From positions 1 to 26,677 of the forward strand of contig JAPKZT010000045.1 in assembly GCA_026393655.1 (NCBI GenBank): a stretch of DNA of 26,677 nt. Direction: 5' to 3'. Made by a program: the position numbers and the translations under genes. Numbering within the stretch: position 1 is the stretch's first letter; each line of letters starts with the position of its first letter. Origin of the DNA: Actinomycetota bacterium. Its GTDB lineage: Bacteria; Actinomycetota; Acidimicrobiia; Acidimicrobiales; Ilumatobacteraceae. A model generated the notes under the pieces. The model was not told the DNA's origin. It did no database searches and saw only the letters and a list, made by a program, of their open reading frames with translations. Below are positions 7,521-15,460 of the stretch, piece after piece.

Positions 7521-8581
7521 GTGCAACCGTGACTGATCTTCAAACAACAACGGCGATACCAGAGCCGACAAAGCCATGGAAGCGCACGCGCGGTGAGCAA
7601 CTTGGCACAGTTGTTACTTTTTTGATTTCAGCAGTTGCAGCAACATTCATTGTTCTGGTTACTGGTCTTGCAGGAGTTGATGGGTTTGGGCTAACTCTTT
7701 TTGTTATATTTGTTGTTGTTACCTTCGTTCGTACGATTCGCCTGAATGCAAAAGTGCGCAAAGACGAATTTGTTAAAATTGCAATCTTCGCCGCAGCAGT
7801 TCTCGCGTTTTCGCCGTGGATGTCGATTTTCGCGAGCGTGATCATTAAGGGTGCAAAGGGCTTTAGACCAAATTTTTTTGTAGAGACTATGCAAACCACA
7901 ACTCCAGATGATGAGTTGCACCTGGGTGGTGCTGGTCACGCGATAATCGGCTCAATGCTGATGGTTATCAATGCGACAATCATCACTTTGCCCCTGGGTA
8001 TTCTTAGCGGCGTATATCTAACTGAAGTTCGTGGACGATTAACTTTTCTGGTCAGGTTTGTCGTGCAGTCAATGAGCGGGGTGCCATCAATCGTTGCAGG
8101 ATTATTTATCTATACAACTTTTGTTGATTTCACCAATTCATTCAGTGGCATGGCAGGTTCACTTGCGCTTGCTGTTTTGATGCTGCCAACAGTTGCTCGC
8201 ACCGCTGAAGAAGTTATGAAGTTAGTACCAGATGACTTGCGCTCAGCAAGTTATGCACTTGGTGCTCGGCAATGGCGAACTTCGTTAATGGTTGTTTTAC
8301 CAACAGTACGTAGTGGTTTAACCACTGCAGCAATTCTTGGTGTGGCCAGAGTTATTGGCGAGACCGCACCTTTGTTGTTGACTTCGCTTTCGAGCAATAG
8401 TTATGTTTTTAATCCGCTTGGTGGCCCAATAGGTTCGTTACCAACCTATGTTTTCGGTTTGCTTCAAATCGGTACTGAGAACGCGATCAACCGCGCGTGG
8501 ACAGGGGCACTTGTGCTGATGCTGATCGTGCTTGCTTTATTTACAACCGCCAGATTTATTGGTGGCAAGGATCGCAGATAA
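7517..8581 (+). CDS. pstA: phosphate ABC transporter permease PstA
   Basis: A 354-residue partner permease of PstC. It is longer than the usual roughly 280-300 residues because of an N-terminal extension with two extra hydrophobic segments (about 30-48 and 52-72) before the conserved core. The core has GIVSGVYLTE-like GILSGVYLTEVR, the signature VQSMSGVPSIVAGLFIY, and the coupling loop SYALGARQWRTSLMVVLP followed by GVARVIGETAPLLLT. The start overlaps the pstC stop (ATGA), so the two should be made in equal amounts. Product is certain; the N-terminal extension is of unknown function. Confidence 0.95.
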   Translation: MSATVTDLQTTTAIPEPTKPWKRTRGEQLGTVVTFLISAVAATFIVLVTGLAGVDGFGLTLFVIFVVVTFVRTIRLNAKVRKDEFVKIAIFAAAVLAFSPWMSIFASVIIKGAKGFRPNFFVETMQTTTPDDELHLGGAGHAIIGSMLMVINATIITLPLGILSGVYLTEVRGRLTFLVRFVVQSMSGVPSIVAGLFIYTTFVDFTNSFSGMAGSLALAVLMLPTVARTAEEVMKLVPDDLRSASYALGARQWRTSLMVVLPTVRSGLTTAAILGVARVIGETAPLLLTSLSSNSYVFNPLGGPIGSLPTYVFGLLQIGTENAINRAWTGALVLMLIVLALFTTARFIGGKDRR

Positions 8582-8615
8582 CACGATGGATACTTTAAAA
8601 CAGGGAGAAATAAAA

Positions 8616-9443
8616 ATGACACAAGACTCACAAACTAATGTGATGGTGATGGAAGACGTTCAAGATCAGCGCCCTGCTTTTCGTGGTCTTGAAGCAAAAA
8701 ATGTTCATGCTTGGTTCGGTAATCACCATGCGTTATCGAATGTGTCGCTACGTTTTCCTGAGCAAACAGTTACCGGGTTAATCGGCCCATCAGGTTGCGG
8801 AAAGTCAACATTTATTCGATTGCTAAATCGGATGCACGAATTTATCCCTAGTGCAGCAATGGCCGGACAAGTTCTGCAAAACGGTGAAGATATTTATGCA
8901 ACTGATGTAGACGCAGCGGCAGTTCGTTTGAAAATTGGCATGGTGTTTCAAAAACCAAACCCATTTCCGGCGATGAATATTCGCGAAAATGTACTTTCAG
9001 GCATAAAACTAGCGCACATCAAAGTGGCTGATCACGATTCAATTGTTGAAAATTGTTTATCTCGCGCAGGCCTTTGGAAAGAAGTGAAAGACCGATTAAA
9101 CGCTACTGGTGGCTCTCTTTCGGGTGGTCAACAACAACGATTGTGCATTGCTCGGTCATTGGCTGTTGAGCCAAGCGTGTTGTTGATGGATGAACCATGC
9201 TCCGCGCTTGACCCTGGCAGCACGCTACGAATCGAAGAGACTATTAAAGAACTTGCAGAAAAAATCGCCGTTGTGATCGTTACACACAATATGCAACAGG
9301 CTGCCCGAGTCAGTGATTTCTGTGCTTTTTTTCTTACCGATGGTGGACCTGGTTATTTAGTTGAGGCCGCGCCAACCAAAATACTGTTCACGAACCCAAG
9401 TGACACTCGCACCGCTGATTATGTGCAAGGTAAGTTCGGCTGA
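8616..9443 (+). CDS. pstB: phosphate ABC transporter ATP-binding protein PstB
   Basis: A 275-residue cytoplasmic ATPase that drives the PstCA channel. Walker A GPSGCGKST lies near 60-68. The Q-loop region VFQKPNPFP, the signature LSGGQQQRLCIARSLA, Walker B VLLMDEPCSALD and a switch histidine in VIVTHNMQQAARVSD are all intact. I chose the ATG at 8616 because GGGAG (8603-8607) precedes it by 8 nt; an in-frame ATG at 8586 would add ten poorly conserved residues and has no such site. It lies 34 bp after pstA. Confidence 0.95.
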   Translation: MTQDSQTNVMVMEDVQDQRPAFRGLEAKNVHAWFGNHHALSNVSLRFPEQTVTGLIGPSGCGKSTFIRLLNRMHEFIPSAAMAGQVLQNGEDIYATDVDAAAVRLKIGMVFQKPNPFPAMNIRENVLSGIKLAHIKVADHDSIVENCLSRAGLWKEVKDRLNATGGSLSGGQQQRLCIARSLAVEPSVLLMDEPCSALDPGSTLRIEETIKELAEKIAVVIVTHNMQQAARVSDFCAFFLTDGGPGYLVEAAPTKILFTNPSDTRTADYVQGKFG

Positions 9444-9456
9444 GTTTTCTGTAATT

Positions 9457-9483
9457 AGTTGGTTAACCAACTGTTCACCTGAC
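9457..9483 (+). promoter_or_regulatory. putative PHO box and 16-bp palindrome upstream of pstS
   Basis: Two adjacent 11-nt units, GTTAACCAACT (9462-9472) and GTTCACCTGAC (9473-9483), share GTT-ACC at the same phase. Actinobacterial PhoP/RegX3-type regulators recognise 11-nt direct repeats with a GTTCA core. The first unit is also the right part of a perfect 16-bp palindrome, AGTTGGTTAACCAACT (9457-9472), which could be an independent operator. The site is 96 bp before the pstS start, suggesting that pstS has its own phosphate-responsive promoter in addition to read-through from pstCAB. Assignment is by pattern only. Confidence 0.45.
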
Positions 9484-9578
9484 AGATAGTTCGAGTTTGC
9501 TTTACGTACAGTTTGTCGCAATCTCGCACTCTTAGTATTTCTCCTGTTAATCAACAATCACCATTTAGGAGAAATGAA

Positions 9579-10946
9579 ATGCAAAAACTCAGGAAACCAA
9601 TTGTCGCTATCGCGCTTGCGTTAGTCGGCAGCCTCTCAGCCGGAACGATCGCGCTGGCAGAGAGTGCGAGCGGTTCTGGTGCAACATTCCCACAGAACTT
9701 TTTAGCATCATCAACCGTTGCATTTAATGCAGCAACAGGACACAACGTAACTTATGCCAACCCAGGTGGTGGCTCATCAAAAGGCAAGGCTGACTTTAAA
9801 GCTGGTCTTACAGATTTTGGTGGCTCTGACTCGGCAGTTACAACAGCTCAAGCTGCATCATTTGATTGGGTGTACGTTCCTTACGTAGCCGGATCACTTG
9901 CAGTTGCATATCGACTTGACGAAATTAAAGGCACAACACTTTCGTTGAGCCCAGCAACAATCAACGGCATCTTTGGTGGCACAATCACAAAATGGAATGA
10001 TGCTTCAATTGTTAATGACATGAAGACAAACCCAGCATGGGCTAACTCACAAGCTAAGAGCGCTCTTAAAGGTGCATCCTCAGTTTGGTCAACACCTTCA
10101 CTTAACACTGCATTAGTAACAGTTACTTTGATCCCTTCAGTTTTGAAGTCTTCAAAGGGTAAGACAGTTGAGCTTTACGATGAGACCAAAAAGAAGTCAG
10201 TAAAGACTGCAACAATTGGTGCAAAAGGCCAAATTGCGATTACTGCTGGTGTTGACATTGCAAACTCATACTCAGTAAAAGTTGCTGACAAAGTTGTCGG
10301 TAAATACGCCGTGATGGCAGTCAATTTGCCAGACAAGGCAATCACAGTTGTGTATCGCTCAGACGGTTCTGGTACAACAAACAACTTCTGTAACTTCATG
10401 CTTAATGCTGCCAACTCCGACTGGGCTAAGAACGATGCATTCACATCGTGTGTTCCTGGTGGTTCGGCAAAAGTTGCATCGTTTGGTTCAACTTTTCAAG
10501 GCCAAAGTGGTTCAGCAAACTTGTCTAACTACATTGCAGACACAAATGGCACTATCGGTTACACCGAAATTTCATTCGTAACTGATGCAACTCGTGCAGC
10601 AAAGGGAATTCAGTCAGCAAACGTCAAGAATGCAGCAGGCAAGTTTGTTGGGCCAACTGCAGCAGCAGCCTCAGCGTTTATTTCTGGAGCTTCAGTTGAT
10701 GCAACTGGATTCGTTACCTTCGATTACAAGCAGACGGCAAATAGCGCTGCTTACCCAATCGTTGCTGTAACTTATCTTCTTGGTAAAACAGAAAAGAGTG
10801 CAAAGAACGCAGTTGTTAGCGATTTCGCATCTTGGATGTTGTCAACATACGCACCAGCAAATGCTGATGCGCTTGGATACGCACCACTCACTGGTGCAAT
10901 GCAAACCGCAGGACTTGCGCAAGCAAAAAAGGTTAACTCGAAGTAA
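9579..10946 (+). CDS. pstS: phosphate-binding protein PstS with a large internal insertion
   Basis: A 455-residue secreted phosphate-binding protein. A Sec signal peptide (about 1-28, ending TIALAES) has no lipobox cysteine, so the protein is not obviously membrane-anchored. Phosphate-site elements are present: GSGATFPQNF (33-42), GGGSSKGKADF (63-73), DFGGSDS (79-85) and the anion loop YRSDGSGTT (259-267). The family usually has about 340-370 residues. Here roughly 95 extra residues (about 153-247) sit between ITKWNDASI and NLPDKAITVVYRSDG, which are normally about ten residues apart. The insert is rich in predicted beta strands and lysine. Cys271 and Cys291 could form a disulfide. ATG 9579 is preceded by AGGAG at 7 nt spacing. 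Confidence 0.93.
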   Translation: MQKLRKPIVAIALALVGSLSAGTIALAESASGSGATFPQNFLASSTVAFNAATGHNVTYANPGGGSSKGKADFKAGLTDFGGSDSAVTTAQAASFDWVYVPYVAGSLAVAYRLDEIKGTTLSLSPATINGIFGGTITKWNDASIVNDMKTNPAWANSQAKSALKGASSVWSTPSLNTALVTVTLIPSVLKSSKGKTVELYDETKKKSVKTATIGAKGQIAITAGVDIANSYSVKVADKVVGKYAVMAVNLPDKAITVVYRSDGSGTTNNFCNFMLNAANSDWAKNDAFTSCVPGGSAKVASFGSTFQGQSGSANLSNYIADTNGTIGYTEISFVTDATRAAKGIQSANVKNAAGKFVGPTAAAASAFISGASVDATGFVTFDYKQTANSAAYPIVAVTYLLGKTEKSAKNAVVSDFASWMLSTYAPANADALGYAPLTGAMQTAGLAQAKKVNSK

Positions 10947-10988
10947 TTAGTAAATTAATTCAAGTTTCAGTGCCCCCTCGCACTGATA

Positions 10989-11022
10989 AAAAGTGCCCCG
11001 GGCTTATGTCCGGGGCACTTTT
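10989..11022. terminator. bidirectional intrinsic terminator between pstS and the PAC2 gene
   Basis: The arms AAAAGTGCCCCGG (10989-11001) and CCGGGGCACTTTT (11010-11022) pair perfectly over 13 bp with an 8-nt loop. The A-run on one side and T-run on the other let it work in both directions. Its right edge overlaps the last bases of the leftward PAC2 gene stop codon. Confidence 0.92.
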
Positions 11023-11902
11023 ATTTATCAGGGTTTTCGTCTGGCTGTTCGCGAAGAAACTGTTCGAGTTGAGCGCCGAGGTCATCGGCTGTTGGTATTT
11101 CGATTTGACTTTGGCGATCAAAATCACTTTCGAGCATCTTTACAAAGTCTGCAATTTGTTCTTCGCCTTCAACTGCCGCATCGTGAAGTTCTGACCACCG
11201 GCGGATTTCTTCATAAAGTTCGGCGTGGCGTGTTGGCACACCCAGCACAAGTTCTAATTTTCGCAGCAGTGCGGCTGAAGATTTCGGATGCTGGGCATTT
11301 AGCAAATACCTTGGCACACCAACTCGCAAAGACACCGACGGAATCTGCTCGCGCTCAAATCTTTCGTGAAGAACACCGATCAATCCTGTTGGTCCTTGAT
11401 ATTTTGGCAGATCAAGTTTTAGTCGACGGGCAAGTGCAACATTAGATGTGCTTCCAATCACATTTGGGGTTCGCGTATGCGGTATCGAGTCTTCGTTTGC
11501 ACCGACGGTTACAACAACACTGCACTTCAACCGTTGTGCACACTGAACAATACATTCCGCAAAAATATTCCAGTTCATATGAGGTTCAACGCCTGACAGC
11601 ACCACCAAGTCACGTGCTCCATCAGGAAACCGAGCGATGATAAATTCATTCTCTGGCCAAATAATTTGACGTTCGTTGTCTTCGTCTAAGTAAACCTCAG
11701 GACGCTGAGTTGTGAAGTCAAAAAATGGATCCGGGTCAATGCTGGCGACGACAGTTGTAGTGCGATCTTCGAGGCACCAGTCAAGTGCGCCAGTAGCGGC
11801 ACCTGCGATATCAAAATATCCACGTAATGCAATAACTAGAACAGGGTCGCGTAATGTGCCTACGGCATCCCAGTCAGCTTCAAGTACGTCTTCAACATTC
11901 AT
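11021..11902 (-). CDS. PAC2 family protein
   Basis: A 293-residue protein of the PAC2 (proteasome assembly chaperone-like) family found widely in actinobacteria. It has the N-terminal pattern VLVIALRGYFDIAGAATGAL, a middle segment LVVLSGVEPHMNW, the strand VVVTVGANEDSIPHTR followed by the small-residue turn NVIGSTSN, and the segment GPTGLIGVLHERFE. The C-terminal 50 residues are acidic and probably helical. In archaea and eukaryotes related proteins help proteasome assembly, but the bacterial function is not settled and no proteasome gene lies in this window. It is divergent from the aminotransferase gene and its 3' end shares a terminator with pstS. Confidence 0.85.
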   Translation of the reverse strand: MNVEDVLEADWDAVGTLRDPVLVIALRGYFDIAGAATGALDWCLEDRTTTVVASIDPDPFFDFTTQRPEVYLDEDNERQIIWPENEFIIARFPDGARDLVVLSGVEPHMNWNIFAECIVQCAQRLKCSVVVTVGANEDSIPHTRTPNVIGSTSNVALARRLKLDLPKYQGPTGLIGVLHERFEREQIPSVSLRVGVPRYLLNAQHPKSSAALLRKLELVLGVPTRHAELYEEIRRWSELHDAAVEGEEQIADFVKMLESDFDRQSQIEIPTADDLGAQLEQFLREQPDENPDK

Positions 11903-11949
11903 AGACAGTTACAAAAATAACCGTGACAAATTACTTCCACTGTGTAAGC

Positions 11950-13173
11950 ATGGCAGCCATGGATGCATCTTCACACCCCAAATCTCGAGTTTCAAAACGG
12001 CTCGCAGCGATCAATGAATCGGCGACGCTCGCTGTTGACGCAAAGGCAAAAGCATTGCAGGCAAAAGGCGAACACGTAATTGGCTTTGGCGCCGGTGAAC
12101 CAGATTTTCCAACACCTGAATATATTGTCGAAGCTGCCGTGCGCGCGTCACGAGATCCGAAGGCGCATCGCTATACGCCGGCTGCAGGTTTACCGCAATT
12201 GCGCGAGGCGATCGCCGCTAAAACTAAACGCGATTCGGGTTTTGAGTGTGCTGCATCTCAAGTATTAGTCACGGTCGGTGGAAAGTATGCAGTGTTCGTT
12301 GCTTTCGCCGCTTTGTGCGATCCGGGTGATGAAGTAATTTGCCCTGCGCCATATTGGACAACTTACCCAGAGGCGATCACGCTTACTGGTGGTGTACCAG
12401 TAGTCGTTGACACAACACAAGAGACAGAATTTAAAGTTACTGTCGAGCAACTCGAGCGCGTCAAAACTGCAAAGACGAAAGTTTTGTTATTTGTTTCGCC
12501 AGATAATCCAAGTGGCGCTGTTTATTCGCGTGAAGAAACTATTGCGATTGGCAAGTGGGCTGTTGCAAATGATATTTGGGTTGTAACTGATGAAATCTAC
12601 GAGCACCTCACTTATGGCAAACATGTTTTCACTTCGATGCCTACTGTTGTGCCCGAGATTGCCGATCGTTGCGTAATTGTTAACGGTGTTGCAAAAACTT
12701 ATGCAATGACAGGTTGGCGGGTTGGTTGGATGATCGGGCCGCCAGATGTGATGAAAGCGGCAATCAACTTTCAAAGTCATACGACCTCAAATGTTTCAAA
12801 TGTTGCGCAATACGCCGCGTTGGCAGCCGTTTCAGGCGACTTGTCAGCAGTGGCGATGATGCGTGAAGCATTTGCTCGTCGCGGCGCGTTGATGCATGAG
12901 ATGTTGAACAAAATACCTGGCGTCAGTTGCATGCAACCTCAGGGTGCGTTTTATTGTTTCCCAGATTTTTCTGGGTTGCTAGGTCGAAATCTAAGTGGCA
13001 TAACTGCAGCGACAACTCTTGAGCTAGCCGATGTTGTGCTTGACCGTGCAAAAGTTGCTTTCGTGCCGGGTGAGGCGTTTGGCTTGCCACGATATGCACG
13101 GTTCTCGTTTGCACTTGGCGACGCTGACCTGCGCGAAGGCATCAACCGCCTCGAGGCTTTCGTCAACGGCTAA
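11950..13173 (+). CDS. aspC: pyridoxal-phosphate aminotransferase, aspartate-type (class I)
   Basis: A 407-residue fold-type I aminotransferase that probably interconverts aspartate and oxaloacetate with glutamate and 2-oxoglutarate. The N-terminal SATLAVDAKAKALQAKG and FGAGEPDFPTPEYI blocks match actinobacterial aspartate aminotransferases of the 1-beta/Igamma type. The PLP lysine is Lys249 in NGVAKTYAMTGWRVGW. SPDNPSGAVYS, a variant of the usual N-P-x-G element, and VTDEIYEHLTYG supply cofactor contacts; the substrate-binding arginine is in RFSFALGD. The start is uncertain: GTG 11923, ATG 11950 and ATG 11959 are all in frame and none has a clear ribosome binding site. Prephenate or arogenate transamination is an alternative activity. 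Confidence 0.88.
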   Translation: MAAMDASSHPKSRVSKRLAAINESATLAVDAKAKALQAKGEHVIGFGAGEPDFPTPEYIVEAAVRASRDPKAHRYTPAAGLPQLREAIAAKTKRDSGFECAASQVLVTVGGKYAVFVAFAALCDPGDEVICPAPYWTTYPEAITLTGGVPVVVDTTQETEFKVTVEQLERVKTAKTKVLLFVSPDNPSGAVYSREETIAIGKWAVANDIWVVTDEIYEHLTYGKHVFTSMPTVVPEIADRCVIVNGVAKTYAMTGWRVGWMIGPPDVMKAAINFQSHTTSNVSNVAQYAALAAVSGDLSAVAMMREAFARRGALMHEMLNKIPGVSCMQPQGAFYCFPDFSGLLGRNLSGITAATTLELADVVLDRAKVAFVPGEAFGLPRYARFSFALGDADLREGINRLEAFVNG

Positions 13174-13190
13174 ATGCTGAAAGTTCTTGG

Positions 13191-13902
13191 TTAGCGGGAG
13201 CTGAGGGCGATGAGAATTAGGGCTTCGCTGAGTTGTTCGGCGGCACCGAGAACATCGCCAGTAATTCCGCCGATTTTCTTTTTTGACCACCAACGAATTG
13301 TTGTAGCGCCAACAATCGTGGCGCCGACTACTGCAACCGACCAGATACCAGTTAACGCAATCACTATTAGTAGCGAGACGCCGAGCGAAGTAAGAACTGA
13401 CATAGTCAGAGCCGAGTCCTTCGTGACGAGCAAGTGCAGTAGTCAGCATTAGTGCAAGCGCGCCTGCGCGCGCAAGGCAGTGTGCGGCAATTGCGGCTGT
13501 CAGCATAACGCGCGGTGATATCGCACTGAGTGCGCAAATCCGCAGCACGATTGAGCCGCACAAAGCAGCAACTCCGTATGAACCGTGTAGTGGATCTTTA
13601 AGAATTTTTAAACGCTGTTCGGTCGTCCATCCGCCAACAAATGCGTCGGCAATATCAGCGAGACCGTCTTCATGAAATGCGCCAGTTACTGCAACGCCGA
13701 CTAAAACTCCGACAGCTGCACCAACTAGTGGGGTCGTCAGATTGCTGACACCCCACGCAACCCCGCCAACGATTGCGCCTACAACAATTCCGACTATTGG
13801 AAACCACGGTGCCGCCGATCCCACTTGCGGTTCGTGTTTGTGGCGAATTGGAATTCGCGTGAGAAAACTCAATGCTACGAAAAATCCACGAAACAATTTC
13901 AT
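13191..13902 (-). pseudogene. cobS: adenosylcobinamide-GDP ribazoletransferase, interrupted by a frameshift
   Basis: CobS joins adenosylcobinamide-GDP to alpha-ribazole, the last assembly step of cobalamin, in the membrane. The N-terminal part starts at ATG 13902, overlapping the cobT stop (ATGA), and shows FLTRIPI, the acidic motif GAFHEDGLADIADAFVGG and several membrane segments through ARHEGLG. The C-terminal part continues in the +1 frame to a stop at 13191-13193 and has membrane segments and the family ending KKKIGGITGDVLGAAEQLSEA. The switch lies at about 13410-13430 and corresponds to one extra or two missing bases. Without it the first frame runs on for about 130 unrelated residues to 13024, antisense to the aminotransferase gene. 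It is either a real inactivation or a sequencing error; both halves look otherwise well conserved. Confidence 0.85.
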
Positions 13903-14897
13903 CCGCCAAACCATTCTTGAAACGTGGGTACCTCAGTGACGCCAGCGCACGCCATAGCGATCAATGGCACAGCAGCCATTGCTCCGCTACCTTCGCCGAG
14001 GCGCATATTCAGATCCAATAAATATGGCTTGTTTAAGTACTCAAGCACTTTTCGGTGGCCAGACTCAGCCGAACAATGACCGAACACACAGTGGTCAAGT
14101 GCATCTTTCGAAACTTGGTGCAGTGGAAGCGCAGCAGATGTTACGACGAATCCATCAATCACAACTGGAAGTCGTCGAATTCGCGCCGCGACAATCGCCG
14201 CTGTCATTGCTGTAATTTCTGCTCCGCCAACTTGTCGCAATATTTCGATTGGATCTTTAATTGCCTTGACTCGTGTAACTGCGCGATGTACTGCCAAACA
14301 TTTGCGTTCGTACCCTTGCTGATCGACGCCAGTGCCCCGACCAACCCACGAACTTGGTTCGCCGCCAATTATCGCAGCAGTAATCGCGGCGGCAACTGTT
14401 GTGTTGCCGATTCCCATTTCGCCGATGACCAACAGATCTGCGTCGAGTTGTTCAACTGCGTTACGACCAGCGCTGAGCGCTTCGTCAAAGCGTTGCTCTG
14501 ACATTGCCGCTTCAACTTGAATATCTTGTGTCGGCCTTCCCACGCCAACGTCAACGGCATGCACAGTTGCGCCAGCAATTTTTGCAAATGCCGAAAGTGT
14601 CGACTTTCCAGATTGGTAGGCCTTGAGCATTGCCGCTGTTACATCGGCCGGATATGCGCTAACTGAACTAGAGGCGGCGACACCATGGTCGGCGGCAAAA
14701 ACAAGTGCAACTGGGCGCGAAACTTTTGGTTGGTTTGTTGCTTGCCAGCCTGCCATCCAAATCGCAACATCATCAAGTTTTTGAAGCGCTCCTGCTGGAC
14801 GCAAAATATTATTTGCGCGCTCTCGAACAAAGCTTCGGGTTGCCTCATTGTCGGTGGGTAAGTTCTCCAACGATTTTCGTAACCAAGTTGCCGTCAT
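13899..14897 (-). CDS. cobT: nicotinate-nucleotide:dimethylbenzimidazole phosphoribosyltransferase
   Basis: A 332-residue cytoplasmic enzyme that activates the lower-ligand base, normally dimethylbenzimidazole, as alpha-ribazole phosphate. Visible family blocks are ALVFAADHGVAASSSVSAYP, LLVIGEMGIGNTTVAAAI, WVGRGTGVD, LPVVIDGFVVTSAAL, FGHCSAESGH, and the catalytic glutamate Glu302 in LNMRLGEGSGAM. Length is close to the usual 340-356. Both ends overlap neighbours by 4 bp (ATGA), giving a coupled cobU-cobT-cobS order. Confidence 0.95.
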   Translation of the reverse strand: MTATWLRKSLENLPTDNEATRSFVRERANNILRPAGALQKLDDVAIWMAGWQATNQPKVSRPVALVFAADHGVAASSSVSAYPADVTAAMLKAYQSGKSTLSAFAKIAGATVHAVDVGVGRPTQDIQVEAAMSEQRFDEALSAGRNAVEQLDADLLVIGEMGIGNTTVAAAITAAIIGGEPSSWVGRGTGVDQQGYERKCLAVHRAVTRVKAIKDPIEILRQVGGAEITAMTAAIVAARIRRLPVVIDGFVVTSAALPLHQVSKDALDHCVFGHCSAESGHRKVLEYLNKPYLLDLNMRLGEGSGAMAAVPLIAMACAGVTEVPTFQEWFGG

Positions 14898-15460
14898 TTG
14901 AGTAACTCCTTAGGTTCATATAAATTAATCGCCCTTCCAGCAACTAAAAACAAAGATCGACTTGACGCTCGAGCCCATTGTTGATTTACTCGCCCGAGTA
15001 CATCTCTGTACTCACGGCCAATTGCTGTTTCAGGCACGACGCCGAGTCCTACTTCGTTGCTTACGGCGATTGTCGTGCCGGCCCGCTTATCGATTGCTGC
15101 AAGTGTCCGAGTGTTTGCAGTGCGGATCTCTGCTTCGCTGAATCCAGCAAGCATCAGATTAGAAACCCACAGAGTCAAACAATCGATGATCACCAGTGAG
15201 TTTGCAGGGCAGTCTTTCAGCGCAGTAGTTAAATCAAGAGGTGCTTCGATTGTTTTCCAACTAGGTCGCTCAGCCTGGTGTCGCGCAATTCTGTTTTTCA
15301 TGTCTTCGTCATGAGCCTGAGCAGTTGCGATAAAGACAACTGATTTATTTGATTGTGTTGCAAGTTCGACTGCCAGAGAACTCTTGCCGCTTCGAGCACC
15401 ACCGAGGAGCACAATCAAACCGAGTGGCAATGAAATGTCTGAATTGGTTTCAGGTTGCAT
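14894..15460 (-). CDS. cobU: adenosylcobinamide kinase / adenosylcobinamide-phosphate guanylyltransferase
   Basis: A 188-residue bifunctional enzyme (CobU/CobP) that phosphorylates adenosylcobinamide and adds GMP. The P-loop GGARSGKS is at 20-27. His61 in ARHQAERP corresponds to the guanylylated histidine of the family. VIIDCLTLWVSNL and TIAVSNEVGLGVVPE, then YRDVLGRVNQ, complete the pattern. Length fits. It begins within the cobO stop codon (TAATG) and its stop overlaps the cobT start. Its presence indicates that the operon can process cobinamide. Confidence 0.95.
   Translation of the reverse strand: MQPETNSDISLPLGLIVLLGGARSGKSSLAVELATQSNKSVVFIATAQAHDEDMKNRIARHQAERPSWKTIEAPLDLTTALKDCPANSLVIIDCLTLWVSNLMLAGFSEAEIRTANTRTLAAIDKRAGTTIAVSNEVGLGVVPETAIGREYRDVLGRVNQQWARASSRSLFLVAGRAINLYEPKELLK

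Noticed and set aside
8532..8615. Longer pstB reading frame overlapping pstA
   Set aside because: The GGGAG site at 8603-8607 supports ATG 8616, and the extra N-terminus is not PstB-like.
9457..9472. Terminator after pstB
   Set aside because: The 16-bp palindrome has no loop and no T-tract, so it suits a protein-binding site better than a terminator.
9513..9578. Longer pstS reading frame from TTG 9513
   Set aside because: The signal peptide and the AGGAG site belong to ATG 9579; the extra residues would precede the signal peptide.
13024..13410. Extension of the cobS first frame to a stop at 13024
   Set aside because: After the shift point the residues no longer resemble CobS and run antisense to the aminotransferase gene; the family C-terminus is in the other frame.
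14055..14501. 148-codon plus-strand ORF
   Set aside because: Antisense to cobT, Cys- and Ser-rich, no domain.
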